A stretch of 53,220 nt of DNA from Brachybacterium sp. FME24 (GCF_014897705.1 NZ_JABUXV010000025.1:1-53220); one strand, 5' to 3'. Numbered from the stretch's first letter, positions 16,121 through 25,118 are shown. Numbers and translations: made by a program. Notes: generated by a model from the sequence alone, not told the origin.

Positions 16121-18244
16121 TCACTCCTTCTCATCGCTGAAGATCGCGAGGATCTCTTCGGCCGAGGTGGCCTCTTCCAGGCGGGTGACCTGGGCGGGGT
16201 CGGAGAAGGTCATGGCGACCTTCTGGAGCAGCTCGAGGTGCTCGTTGCCGACTCCGGCGATCCCGATGACGAACGTGGTGGGGTTGCCGTTCCAGTCGAT
16301 GCCTTCGGGGTAGCGCACGAACGACATCGCCGAGCGTTTGATCGTCGACTTGGCGTCGTTCGTGCCGTGGGGGATGGCCAGGCCGTTGCCCATGAACGTG
16401 GAGACCGTGGCCTCGCGGTCGTGCATGGCGGTGACATACCCCTGGTCGACGGCGTCCGCGGCCACCAGCAGGGCTCCGGCCTCGTCGATGCCGGAGGCCG
16501 AGTCGGTGGCGGAGCCGGTCAGGACGATGCTCGAGGGGGAGAGGATCTCCGGCTGGGCACCTGCGGAGGCGGCGGCTGTGGCACCGGCCGCACCGGCCGC
16601 ACCGGCGCCCGCCCCGACGGCTGCGGGGGCGACGTCGGAGGCGGTATCGCCCTCAGCGCTCGGCTCTGCGGGGTTCGCCTCCGCGGCATCCGGGTTGTTG
16701 CGCGCGTCCACCAGTTCCACGACCTCGTCGTAGCGCGGGGAGTTCATGAACTGGTCCACGCTGACGTGCACGGCGGAACCGGTGCGCTGGCGAGCCCGAT
16801 CGGTGAGCTCCTTCTGGGTGACGACGATGTCCCACTCGTCGTTCAGGCTGGAGATCGCCTTGTTGGTGACCTCGACGTCGTCGAAGCCGGCCGCGCGGAC
16901 CTTCTTGCGCAGCACGGTCGCGCCCATGGCGGAGGAGCCCATGCCCGCATCGCACGCGAACACGATCTTCTGGATCGGTCCGGTGTGCTCGGAGCCGTCG
17001 GCCGCCGCGGCACCAGCGGCGCCCGCCCCAGCGCCGGTCAGAGCTCCGGCGACAGAGGACTTCTTGCCCTTCATCTGCTCCATCTTGGCGGTGGCGGCGG
17101 CGATGTCCCCGTCATCCTGCTTGCCGATCTTCAGGAACAGCGCTGACAGTGCGAAGCTCACGCCGGCGGCGGCCAGGACTGCCAGGGCGATGCCCAGGTA
17201 GGAGTCACGGGCGGCGACGCCGAAGATCGCGATGATCGAGCCGGGCGCTGCCGGTGAGATGAGACCCGTGCCGAATGCGACGTTCACAGCGACGCCCGCC
17301 ATGCCGCCACCGACGGCGGCGAGGATGAGGATCGGCTTCATGAGCACGTAGGGGAAGTAGATCTCGTGGATGCCGCCGAAGAACTGGATGATCGCGGCGC
17401 CGGGTGCGGAGGCGCGTGCCGCGCCGCGACCGAAGATCGTGTACGCGAGCAGAATGCCGACGCCCGGGCCGGGGTTCGACTCGAGCAGGAACAGCACTGA
17501 CTTGCCATTGGTCCCGGCGTCGGAGATCCCCAGCGGGGTCAGCACTCCATGGTTGATGGCGTTGTTGAGGAAGAAGACCTTCGCGGGTTCGATGAGGATC
17601 GACACCAGCGGCAGAAGATGCGCGTTGATCAGTGCGGCGACGCCGTTCGCCAGCAGGGTCATCAGTCCGTTCACCAGCGGCGCGAGACCGAAGAACCCGG
17701 CCACCAGAAGGAGGAAGCCGACGATGCCGGCCGAGAACATGTTCACCAGCATCTCGAAGCCGGCGGGGATGTGGTCCTGCCACAGGCGATCGAGCTTCTT
17801 CATGACCCAGGCGGCGAGCGGCGCCATGATCATGGCGCCGATGAACATGTGCACCTCGGGCAGGGCCTCGAACGTGCCTTCCGCATTGCCGGCAGCGAGC
17901 CATTTCTCGAGCTCGGCGGCGTTCTCCTGGCCGATCAGCCAGTCGGAACCGGCGATCACGCCCATGGTGGCGATGACGCCGACGACCGCACCGCGCGCTT
18001 CGTAGATCATGCGGCCGCCGGTGTTCGCGATGAGCAGCGGCAGCAGGTAGTGGATCATCGGGCCGACGGCGCTCTCCAGCGGAGCGTTCGGCGTCCAGCC
18101 GTCCTCGATGAAGAACGCGGTGAGGATGCCCCAGGCGATCAGGGCCGGGATGTTCGGCATCACCATGTTCGACAGTGAGGTGCCGACCTTCTGCAATGCC
18201 ACGCGCGGGCTGAAACCGGGCTTGGCCTCGGTCGTTGTGGTCAT
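16121..18244 (-). CDS. mtlA: PTS mannitol transporter, fused EIICBA
   Basis: Imports mannitol and phosphorylates it. The single 707-aa chain has membrane domain IIC (residues 1-375, with the GIHEIYFPYV motif at 291-300), then IIB with phosphocysteine Cys431 in KIVFACDAGMGSS. A long Ala/Gly-rich linker (about 519-565) leads to IIA with phospho-His626 in MGNGLAIPHGT. The IIA domain is fused rather than a separate MtlF. The ATG at 18244 has a GAGGA ribosome site. A promoter with CTGACA and TAGACT boxes lies 138 bp upstream. Followed at once by mtlD. Confidence 0.96.
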   Translation of the reverse strand: MTTTTEAKPGFSPRVALQKVGTSLSNMVMPNIPALIAWGILTAFFIEDGWTPNAPLESAVGPMIHYLLPLLIANTGGRMIYEARGAVVGVIATMGVIAGSDWLIGQENAAELEKWLAAGNAEGTFEALPEVHMFIGAMIMAPLAAWVMKKLDRLWQDHIPAGFEMLVNMFSAGIVGFLLLVAGFFGLAPLVNGLMTLLANGVAALINAHLLPLVSILIEPAKVFFLNNAINHGVLTPLGISDAGTNGKSVLFLLESNPGPGVGILLAYTIFGRGAARASAPGAAIIQFFGGIHEIYFPYVLMKPILILAAVGGGMAGVAVNVAFGTGLISPAAPGSIIAIFGVAARDSYLGIALAVLAAAGVSFALSALFLKIGKQDDGDIAAATAKMEQMKGKKSSVAGALTGAGAGAAGAAAADGSEHTGPIQKIVFACDAGMGSSAMGATVLRKKVRAAGFDDVEVTNKAISSLNDEWDIVVTQKELTDRARQRTGSAVHVSVDQFMNSPRYDEVVELVDARNNPDAAEANPAEPSAEGDTASDVAPAAVGAGAGAAGAAGATAAASAGAQPEILSPSSIVLTGSATDSASGIDEAGALLVAADAVDQGYVTAMHDREATVSTFMGNGLAIPHGTNDAKSTIKRSAMSFVRYPEGIDWNGNPTTFVIGIAGVGNEHLELLQKVAMTFSDPAQVTRLEEATSAEEILAIFSDEKE

Positions 18245-18381
18245 GAGCCATCCTCGAGGACGTCCGGGGACCACTGGCCGAGGTCTCCGGTGGGCGACGG
18301 CGCGCGCCGGATGGCGCGCTGCGGCCGGTCGGGGCGGTCCCCGTGGGTCAGTCTGAGGAAGAGCTCCGTCGGCGTCTGTGC

Positions 18382-18409
18382 AGTCTAGTCGTGAAGCGGC
18401 CGGTGTCAG
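18382..18409 (-). promoter_or_regulatory. Promoter of the mtlA-mtlD operon
   Basis: On the minus strand, -35 CTGACA (18404-18409) and -10 TAGACT (18382-18387) are separated by 16 bp. Transcription would start near 18375, leaving a leader of about 130 nt before mtlA. I see no clear operator or cre-like site in that leader. Confidence 0.6.
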
Positions 18410-18464
18410 CTGACTCCACGACGCGCTGTCCGTCGAGGTGGGCGCATAGATCGCAGCGCTGTGG

Positions 18465-19247
18465 TCAATCGGTGGGGTGGGCGGCGGTGGCGTCGGTGGC
18501 AGTGCGGGTGGCCCGCCACCGTCGGTAGGACAGCAGCGTCAGCGCCAGCACCACGATCCAGGAGATGGCCACGGCGACGCCGCTGAGCACCGTCGGGGCG
18601 CCGATGAAGGCGCCGATCGCGATCAGGGAGATCTGACCCGGCAGGGCGGATGCCGCCGTGGCGATGAGGAAGTCGCGGCTGCTGATCCCGAGGGCGCCGC
18701 TGCCGTAGTTGACCGGCCAGTACGGGATGCCGGGCATCAGGCGCAGGGTGCACACCGCGTAGAAACCGCCGTTCTCCAGCCGGTCCTCGACCATCTCCGC
18801 ATGGGAGCCGAGCGCCCGCATGACCGTCTCCCGTCCCAGGCCGCGCGCGATCCAGTACCCGCCCCAGCAGCCGATGACCACACCGATCATGGACAGCACG
18901 GTGCCGGCCGGCAGGCCGAAGAGCAGCCCGCCGAGGACGGCCATGATCGTCACCGGGATCGGGGTCAGGGCGACCAGCGCATACAGGACGATGAAGGCGA
19001 GCGGGCCCCAGGGGCCCAGATCGTCGATGCTCCCGCGCAGCGAGTCCAGCGAGGGCAGGCGGACGTTGAACGCCAGCCAGACCATGGCCAGGATTGTCAG
19101 CACCAGGGCGACGTTGCGTGCGACGGACCCCCAGGGCACCCCGCTGGCCACTGGTGCAGAGCGTGGGCTGAGGGCGGTGCCGGCGTCGGACGAGGTGGTC
19201 GCGGTGGGGGCCTCGGCGGTCGGGGCGACGTCAGCTGGCTCGGGCAT
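18465..19247 (-). CDS. TVP38/TMEM64 (VTT-domain) membrane protein
   Basis: Polytopic membrane protein of 260 aa. After a low-complexity cytosolic N-terminus (about 40 residues), helices follow with the SNARE-associated/VTT signature: ALTPIPVTIMAVLGGLLFG, GVVIGCWGGYWIARGLGR and LRLMPGIPYWPVNYGSGA. Family members in the DedA superfamily act in lipid scrambling or membrane homeostasis; the specific role here is unknown. The ATG lies 6 nt after a TAGGAT -10 box (19254-19259), so it is leaderless. Confidence 0.88.
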   Translation of the reverse strand: MPEPADVAPTAEAPTATTSSDAGTALSPRSAPVASGVPWGSVARNVALVLTILAMVWLAFNVRLPSLDSLRGSIDDLGPWGPLAFIVLYALVALTPIPVTIMAVLGGLLFGLPAGTVLSMIGVVIGCWGGYWIARGLGRETVMRALGSHAEMVEDRLENGGFYAVCTLRLMPGIPYWPVNYGSGALGISSRDFLIATAASALPGQISLIAIGAFIGAPTVLSGVAVAISWIVVLALTLLSYRRWRATRTATDATAAHPTD

Positions 19248-19253
19248 CCCGCG

Positions 19254-19259
19254 ATCCTA
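19254..19259 (-). promoter_or_regulatory. -10 box of the TVP38-like gene (leaderless)
   Basis: TAGGAT on the minus strand, 6 nt before the ATG at 19247. Confidence 0.5.
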
Positions 19260-19284
19260 GGCGGTCGCGGGAGGCCGAGATGCC

Positions 19285-20109
19285 TCAGCGCCGCGTCTGC
19301 TCGACCCGGCGCTCCCCGGCGCGCACGGCGAGCGGCAGGTGATTGCCCGCCGGGGGCCTGGGACACGTTCCCCAAGCGCTGAACGCTGAGGGGAAGTTCA
19401 GGGCGTCATTGAGGTCCACGTGCACCTGATCGCCGTCGAGCCTCGCGGCCACCTGGCGCCAGTCTGCGCTGGCGCTCCCGGAGGTCTCGTCGGTGAACAG
19501 GATGCTCGAGTCCCCGGTGAGCACCAGGTCCACGCTCGCGCCGGCGATCTCGAGGGTCGCCACGCCCGGGGAGGGGAGCTCCTGCTCGAGCCACGGCATC
19601 GCGGAGCCGACGACGATCGTCGAGGGCTCGCGGCGCCAGGTGCCCGTGAGGACCAGTGCGGGGTCGTACGGGTAGGTCGGGACGCCGTCGAAGGCGGCGA
19701 GCCGCGGAGAGGACGGATCGAGCAGGCGCAGGCCGAGGCGTCCTCCGCGACGGATCACATCGATCTGGACATCATCCCCGTAGCTCGCCAGGCGTACGTC
19801 GGACACTGAGGTCACGGTGGCTTGCCTGCGGCCGTCCGCCTCGCTCACCGAGACCTCGGGCGCGGAGGCGAGCAGCGTGAGGGCTGAGCCGTCCCAGGTG
19901 CCGGTGAGGCGGTCGGCGGTGTTCTCCCACTGCCCGGGCACCTCGTCGAACCTCTGCGGGCCGGCGTCGGGGGCGACCCAGTGCAGACCCACCTGGGCCA
20001 GGATGCCGTGCGGGGCGGCCAGGGTCTCGTCCCGGCGTCTGCGGAACCGCTGCCAGGCGGCCGTGGCGTCGTCGACGGTGGGATCGGGGTTCTGCGCGGC
20101 AGTGCTCAT
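19285..20109 (-). CDS. DUF1684 family protein
   Basis: A 274-aa soluble protein with no signal peptide. It matches the DUF1684 pattern: the N-terminal WQRFRRRRDETLAAPHGIL, then HWV, and the C-terminal block VDLNDALNFPSAFSAWGTCPRPPAGN with the concluding NHLPLAVRAGER. The biochemical function of the family is not established. A GAGGAG ribosome site precedes the ATG. It lies downstream of the ABM-domain gene, with a strong terminator between them, so it is transcribed separately. Confidence 0.85.
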   Translation of the reverse strand: MSTAAQNPDPTVDDATAAWQRFRRRRDETLAAPHGILAQVGLHWVAPDAGPQRFDEVPGQWENTADRLTGTWDGSALTLLASAPEVSVSEADGRRQATVTSVSDVRLASYGDDVQIDVIRRGGRLGLRLLDPSSPRLAAFDGVPTYPYDPALVLTGTWRREPSTIVVGSAMPWLEQELPSPGVATLEIAGASVDLVLTGDSSILFTDETSGSASADWRQVAARLDGDQVHVDLNDALNFPSAFSAWGTCPRPPAGNHLPLAVRAGERRVEQTRR

Positions 20110-20198
20110 GAGGTCTCCTCGCTCGGGTGGGTACCCCCGAGTCTGCTCCCGATCCGGTGCCCGCGCCGAGAACCTCGTGATCCGGGTTCACGCACAAA

Positions 20199-20236
20199 GG
20201 CGACGGCCGACGGGGAGTGCCCCGTCGGCCGTCGCC
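20199..20236 (-). terminator. Intrinsic terminator of the ABM-domain gene
   Basis: A perfect 17-bp stem (20199-20215 with 20220-20236) and an AGTG loop, 16 bp beyond the stop of the minus-strand gene. It is followed on that strand by TTTG. Confidence 0.8.
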
Positions 20237-20252
20237 TCGTGCGCCTCGCGGC

Positions 20253-20564
20253 TCAGAGCAGCCCCTGGGCCTCCGTGCCGGCGGCGATCGGGGTCATGCG
20301 GGTGACCAGGCCCGGCTTCTCGACGAGGTCGGCGATGTCCTCGCGCAGGATCTTGACCTGGTCGCTGTCACCGTGGGTGTCGAGGGCCTCGGCGGAGGAC
20401 CACTTCTCGATCATGGTGATCGTGCCGTCCTCGGCGTCATGGATGGAGTAGAGCTCGCAGCCCTCCTCGCCGTGCACGGCGGCGATGCCGCGCTGCATGG
20501 CATCGGCGAGCTCCTGCTTCTTGCCGGGCTTGGGGTAGAACACTGCGGTGACGACGACGCTCAT
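20253..20564 (-). CDS. ABM-domain (antibiotic biosynthesis monooxygenase-like) protein
   Basis: A small (103 aa) dimeric alpha-beta-barrel protein of the ABM/YgiN type. It starts MSVVVTAVFYPKPGKKQELADAM, with the typical HGEEGCELYSIHDAEDGTITMIEKWSSAEALDTH split over the middle beta-strands and the H(x)nD pattern. Members act as quinol monooxygenases or small heme/ligand-handling enzymes; the substrate is unknown. An AGGAG site precedes the ATG at 20564. A single-gene transcript ends at the 17-bp hairpin. Confidence 0.88.
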   Translation of the reverse strand: MSVVVTAVFYPKPGKKQELADAMQRGIAAVHGEEGCELYSIHDAEDGTITMIEKWSSAEALDTHGDSDQVKILREDIADLVEKPGLVTRMTPIAAGTEAQGLL

Positions 20565-20722
20565 GCGGACTCCTGGTGCTGATCGGGGGTGGTGCCTGTG
20601 AGGACCATCTTGCCCGTTCTGCGCTCGAGGCTCCATCCGGTCCCAGCGCGGGCATCGCCCCTCCGCGGGCCCGTGGAAGTACATAGGCTGATGCGGAGCG
20701 ATGCCATTCACGAGGGGGAACG

Positions 20723-21643
20723 ATGCAGACCAGGAGCGTGTCCGTCTGGACGCTTTGTCTGAGCGCACTATTGGTGATGTGCGTGGCGTCCTGCGAACGA
20801 CAGGATCGCCAGGCGGATCCCGAAGCCACATCGACGACCGTTGCCACGTCCGACGGGAATGAGGGGTCCGTGCCTGAGTCATCCGGCGAGAAGGATTCCG
20901 GGAGCGAGGGAGCGATCACCGATGCAGAATTCGACCCGCAGAATGCGCAGGATTGCGGCCCTGCGCTCGAGGGTTGGCGCGTCGTTCTCGCCTCAGGGGA
21001 GTCGAACTGCGAGACGGCTCGGGAAGTCGTTGCCGCCTTCGCAGCGACGACAGATGTTGACGGCCGAGTCCCGCAGGTCAGCGCGAAAGTTGCCGGAGGG
21101 TGGGAATGCGAACCGGTCTTCTACGAGCGCCACGGCGCGGACCCACGGACGTATTCGATGTGGTGCACGAGTGGCGACGATGCTGTCCTCACGCTCGAGG
21201 AGAGTGTTCCCGTCCTCGAGGGCACCTACGTCCGACCGTACGACCATGTCTATGTGAAGCCGGGCGGTTACACGGGAGAGCAATGGGCCTTCAGCTCTCC
21301 CTCGGGGCGTTGGGGATGCTCGATCATCGATGACCCGGCGGAGAAGTCTGCCGAGGTCCGTGGCGATGTCGGGTGCCATGGTGGCTTCCCGCCCGAGTAC
21401 ACGTCAGACTCGAATCCTGAGGGCGTGGCCTCTCCCGTGAACACCGTCGGGATGTATCGCGGTAGCGAACCCGAACTCTGGATCAACGGGGACGTGAGGT
21501 ACTACGACGGACCGACTCTCGAGTACGGCGAGGTCCTCTACGCCTTCGGATTCGCCTGCACCGTCGAGCAGGAAGCGGGAGTCACCTGTCTCGATGGAGA
21601 TCACGGATTCACGGTGTCATCGCAGGCTGTGAAGCTGCATTGA
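20723..21643 (+). CDS. Putative lipoprotein of unknown function
   Basis: A 306-aa exported protein. It has a signal peptide of about 24 residues ending in a lipobox (VASC, Cys24), then an acidic Ser/Thr/Glu-rich spacer, then a globular part with at least eight further Cys residues (for example GWECEPV, GRWGCSI, GDVGCHGGFPPEY, FACTVEQEAGVTC). Paired Cys suggests disulfides outside the membrane. No known domain is recognised. Base composition and codon use (many A/T third positions) differ from the neighbours, suggesting recent acquisition. A GAGGGGGAA ribosome site precedes the ATG. Confidence 0.75.
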   Translation: MQTRSVSVWTLCLSALLVMCVASCERQDRQADPEATSTTVATSDGNEGSVPESSGEKDSGSEGAITDAEFDPQNAQDCGPALEGWRVVLASGESNCETAREVVAAFAATTDVDGRVPQVSAKVAGGWECEPVFYERHGADPRTYSMWCTSGDDAVLTLEESVPVLEGTYVRPYDHVYVKPGGYTGEQWAFSSPSGRWGCSIIDDPAEKSAEVRGDVGCHGGFPPEYTSDSNPEGVASPVNTVGMYRGSEPELWINGDVRYYDGPTLEYGEVLYAFGFACTVEQEAGVTCLDGDHGFTVSSQAVKLH

Positions 21644-21670
21644 CCAGCGAAGCTCGGCCGCCGTCCCAGC

Positions 21671-21710
21671 AGCCCGGCGCCGGGAAGATCAGCCCGGCAC
21701 CGGGAGGATC
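21671..21710. repeat. Two 20-bp tandem copies, each with a GC palindrome, at the ABC gene stop
   Basis: Copy 1 is 21671-21690 (AGCCCGGCGCCGGGAAGATC) and copy 2 is 21691-21710 (two differences). Each contains CCCGG(C)xCCGGG, able to form a short hairpin. On the minus strand each unit begins TGATC, and the unit touching the gene supplies the stop codon of the ABC gene ending at 21709. Confidence 0.85.
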
Positions 21711-23472
21711 AGCGCGCCGTCCAGGCCGCCCAGAGCGTCGCGTAGAGCCCGTCGCCGCGGCTGAGCTCCTCGTGCGTCCCGGACTCGGCGACCCGGCCGT
21801 GCTCCATGACCAGCACTCGGTCGGCGGTGACGGCCTGGGAGAGACGGTGGGCGACGACCACGCCACCGCGGCCGGAGAGCACAGCACCGGCTGCGGTTTC
21901 CAGGTCGCGGGCACCGGAGGATCCGGCCTCCGCCGTCGCCTCGTCCAGGATCACGAAGTCCGGGTCGGCCAGCACGATGCGCGCGAGGGCGAGCATCTGG
22001 TCCTGCATGGCCGTGAGGGACTGACCGCCATCCCCCACCACGGTCTCGACGCCGTCGGGCAGGAGTTGCACCCAGCGGTGGGCTCCCACGGTGAGCAGGG
22101 CCTCGGTGACCTCGTCGTTCGAGGCGTCCGGGCGGGGCACGCGCACGTTCTCGGCGAGGGTTCCGCTGAAGACGTGCACCTCCTGGCTGACCATCGAGAT
22201 CCGTCGGCGCAGCTCAGTCGGGGGCAACTCGCGCACGGCGCTCGTGCCCAGATGCACGCCACCGGTGGTGGGTGGGACGGTGCCGGCGGCGATCTGCGCC
22301 AAGGTGGACTTGCCGGCCCCTGTCGCCCCCACGACGGCGACGACTTCGCCGGGGGTCACCTGCAGGTTCACCGCGGCGAGCACCGGATGATCCACGTCGT
22401 AGGCGTGGCCGACCTCGGTGAGGACCAGCGCGGGGGTGTCGGTCGGCGAGGTGTCGCCCGTGACCGGTCCCGCCTCGACCTCGGCCTTCGCCTGCGCACC
22501 GGGTTGGTCGATCACCCCGACCATCCGCGACAGGGAGGCCCCGGCGGATTGGATCTCGTCGAACATCCCCACCAGGGCGCCGATCGGGTTGAACAGTCGG
22601 TGGAACAGCAGGCCGGCGGTCGCGACCCCGCCGGCGGTCAGCCCGCCGGATTCGACCAGGAAGAACCCGGCCACGAGCAGCGCGGCGAGTACCACTGCCT
22701 CGGCCCGGTTGTTGCGGGAGAAGGCCCGGGTGAGGAATCGGAATACGTCGATCGAGAGGTCCCGGGCGTGGCCGGAGGCGGTGTCGATCCGCTCGAGCTC
22801 GACCCTCTCGGCCTCGTAGGCGCGCAGGGAGGCGGCGCCGCCGATGCCGCCGAGCATCCGCTGGGAGCGCACCCCGAAGGCGATCCGCTCCTGGGCGTAG
22901 ATCGGTCCGGAGCGAGGCAGGTACCAGCGCAGCGTCAAGGCGTACATGGGGACGGCGATGAGGCCGACGAGCCCCAGCCTCCAGTCCACCGCCGTCATGC
23001 CCGCGGCGGAGACGACGACCACGAACAGCGACTGCAGGAACATCGGCAGGATCACGGAAGCGGCCTCGGTGACCACCCGGGAGTCCTCGGCGACGCGGGA
23101 GACCAGGTCACCGCGCCCTCCGCCCTCGATGACGGTGGAGTCCACGGCGAGGGCGGAATCCAGCACGTCTTCGCGCAGGGAGGCGACGGCGGGCTCGGCG
23201 AGGGCTCCCATCCACCAGCGACCGAGCCAGGTGCCGAGACCGCCGACGATCCCTGCCAGGAGGATCCAGGCCACGCCCTCGACCACCGGGCGCATCGAGG
23301 CGCCTTCGTGCAGATCGTCGACGAGACCGCCGACGATCCAGGGGCCGACGAGGCCGGCCAGGGCCGTCACCAGGCCGGCGACGGCGATCAGGAGCAGCAG
23401 GCCGATGCGACCGGCGAGCACGGGGCGGATCGCGGCCAGGACCCGCCCGGCTGAGGCGGTGGGAAGGATCAT
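21709..23472 (-). CDS. Heterodimeric ABC exporter subunit with intact Walker motifs and decayed signature
   Basis: Half-transporter (587 aa): six-helix membrane domain (about 1-330), then an ATPase domain. Walker A is GATGAGKST, the Q-loop is VSQE, Walker B with catalytic Glu is FVILDEAT, and the H-loop is VAHRLS. The signature is LTAMQ instead of LSGGQ and the D-loop reads AEAG. Its ATG overlaps the stop of the partner gene (ATGA), so they are made together. In a heterodimer its Walker site would be completed by the partner's LSGGQ. The substrate is unknown. Confidence 0.92.
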   Translation of the reverse strand: MILPTASAGRVLAAIRPVLAGRIGLLLLIAVAGLVTALAGLVGPWIVGGLVDDLHEGASMRPVVEGVAWILLAGIVGGLGTWLGRWWMGALAEPAVASLREDVLDSALAVDSTVIEGGGRGDLVSRVAEDSRVVTEAASVILPMFLQSLFVVVVSAAGMTAVDWRLGLVGLIAVPMYALTLRWYLPRSGPIYAQERIAFGVRSQRMLGGIGGAASLRAYEAERVELERIDTASGHARDLSIDVFRFLTRAFSRNNRAEAVVLAALLVAGFFLVESGGLTAGGVATAGLLFHRLFNPIGALVGMFDEIQSAGASLSRMVGVIDQPGAQAKAEVEAGPVTGDTSPTDTPALVLTEVGHAYDVDHPVLAAVNLQVTPGEVVAVVGATGAGKSTLAQIAAGTVPPTTGGVHLGTSAVRELPPTELRRRISMVSQEVHVFSGTLAENVRVPRPDASNDEVTEALLTVGAHRWVQLLPDGVETVVGDGGQSLTAMQDQMLALARIVLADPDFVILDEATAEAGSSGARDLETAAGAVLSGRGGVVVAHRLSQAVTADRVLVMEHGRVAESGTHEELSRGDGLYATLWAAWTAR

Positions 23473-25118
23473 CGGACCTCTCCTGCCCTGTCGGCGGGAC
23501 CGCTCGTCGAGGGAACGGGGTCCCCGGGGACCTCGATGATCCGGTCGGCGAGGGCGCGGAAAGCGGGGGAGGAGGTCAGCACGATCGTGGTGCGGCCGGA
23601 GCGTTCGTGCTGCACACCGCGGGCGATCTGCCATTCGGTCACAGAGTCGACGGCGCTGGTCGGGTCCTCGAGCACGAGGACGGCCGGGTCGGCGTACAGG
23701 GCGCGGGCCAGGGCGATCCGCTGCCGCTGGCCACCGGAGAGGTTGCTGCCTGCCTCGCGGACCTCGTGGTCAAGGCCCCCGAGTACGACCCCGAGCACCT
23801 CATCGGTGCCCGAGGCGGCCAGCACGGCCTCAGGTACGGGCGTCGCGTCGTCGTGGAGCATCGTGATGTTCGACCGGATCGTGCCGGCGAACAGGTGCGC
23901 GGCATGCGGGGCGCTGATGATCGCTCCGGCCACGGGCCGCGCGAGAGTGTCGCGGGGTGAGTCCCCGACGACGACCCGGTCGGCTCCGGTCCCGCCGCCG
24001 AGCGCCTGGGCCAGTCGGCCGGCCACGGCAGGGTCGGGAACGTCGAGGACGCACAGGGCCCCGGCATCGATCTGCAGGTGCGCGGGCTCCTCGAGCCCGA
24101 GGTCGAGGTTGTCGATGGTGACCGTGGCGTCGGTGGGATGAGCCCCCGTCGGCTCCACGGATTCACCGCCGCGCAGGAAGTCGGCGATCTTGCCGGCCGC
24201 GCCATGGGAGCGGGCGAAGACCGTCATCGTCATGGTGAGGGTCTGGATGGGTTCGGAGAAGAACACGGCCACGCCGATCACGGAGACCAGCTGGCCCACG
24301 CTGAGGTCCCCGGTCGTCACGCGCCATCCCGCCATGAGCACGACCCCCGCGAGGATCACGCCGACGCCGAGGGCGCCGAGGCCGGAGACGCGCCCGGAGA
24401 CGTCGGCCGTGCGGATCCCGGCGGCAGCCGCGTCGGCGGAGGCGCGGTGGTACCGCTGCGAGGCCCAGCCCTCCCCACCGATGGCCTTGAGGATCCGCAG
24501 GCCACCCATGGTGTCGCTCGCGACCGCGCCGGCCTCCGCGACCGCCGTCTGCTGGTCACCGCTGCGCCGGGAGATTGCTCGTGAGGGGCCGGCGACGACC
24601 AGGAGCGCCAGGGGGACGCCGAGGATCACGACCAGACCCACCAGGGGATCGGCCCACAGCAGGTAGGCGGAGGCGCCGGCGATGCCGATGAGCGCGGATC
24701 CGCCCGAGGCGATCTGTCGGAAGATCATCGCGGCGATGTCGGCATCCGCCGAGGAGAGCGACAGGACGGCGCCCGGTCGGCGCCCGTCGAGCGCACCGCG
24801 GGTCAGCAGGGCGTGCCGTGCCACCTCGACCCGCAGGTCGTGGGCCTCGAGCTGCAGCGCCGTGTTCATCCGTCGCGCCCCGAAGCGATAGGCGAAGGAG
24901 AGCACCGTGAACAGCAGCAGGATCCCGACGATCGAGATCAGCAGGGCGGTGCGGTCCTGGGGCACGATCGCGTGGTCGACCACGAGACCGATGGAGATCG
25001 GGACGAGCGCCTCGCAGAGCTGCCAGGTGGACATCAGCAGCAGGCCGGGGATCACGAAGCGCAGGCGGCGACCGACGGCTCGTCGGAGCAGGGAGCCGCT
25101 GGTGGGAGAGGTGGGCAT
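23469..25118 (-). CDS. Heterodimeric ABC exporter subunit with lost Walker A and intact signature
   Basis: Partner half-transporter (549 aa). The membrane domain spans about 1-320. In the ATPase domain the Walker A loop is gone: the equivalent stretch reads CVLDVPDPAVAGRLAQAL with no GKS/T. The Q-loop Gln is His (SAPHAAHLF), Walker B has the acidic pair swapped (VLVLEDPTSAVD), and the H-loop His is replaced (VLTSSP). The signature LSGGQRQRIALARAL is canonical. It should therefore give its LSGGQ to the other subunit but not hydrolyse ATP itself. The ATG at 25118 has an AAGG site; the longer frame to 25241 has no support. Confidence 0.9.
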   Translation of the reverse strand: MPTSPTSGSLLRRAVGRRLRFVIPGLLLMSTWQLCEALVPISIGLVVDHAIVPQDRTALLISIVGILLLFTVLSFAYRFGARRMNTALQLEAHDLRVEVARHALLTRGALDGRRPGAVLSLSSADADIAAMIFRQIASGGSALIGIAGASAYLLWADPLVGLVVILGVPLALLVVAGPSRAISRRSGDQQTAVAEAGAVASDTMGGLRILKAIGGEGWASQRYHRASADAAAAGIRTADVSGRVSGLGALGVGVILAGVVLMAGWRVTTGDLSVGQLVSVIGVAVFFSEPIQTLTMTMTVFARSHGAAGKIADFLRGGESVEPTGAHPTDATVTIDNLDLGLEEPAHLQIDAGALCVLDVPDPAVAGRLAQALGGGTGADRVVVGDSPRDTLARPVAGAIISAPHAAHLFAGTIRSNITMLHDDATPVPEAVLAASGTDEVLGVVLGGLDHEVREAGSNLSGGQRQRIALARALYADPAVLVLEDPTSAVDSVTEWQIARGVQHERSGRTTIVLTSSPAFRALADRIIEVPGDPVPSTSGPADRAGEVR

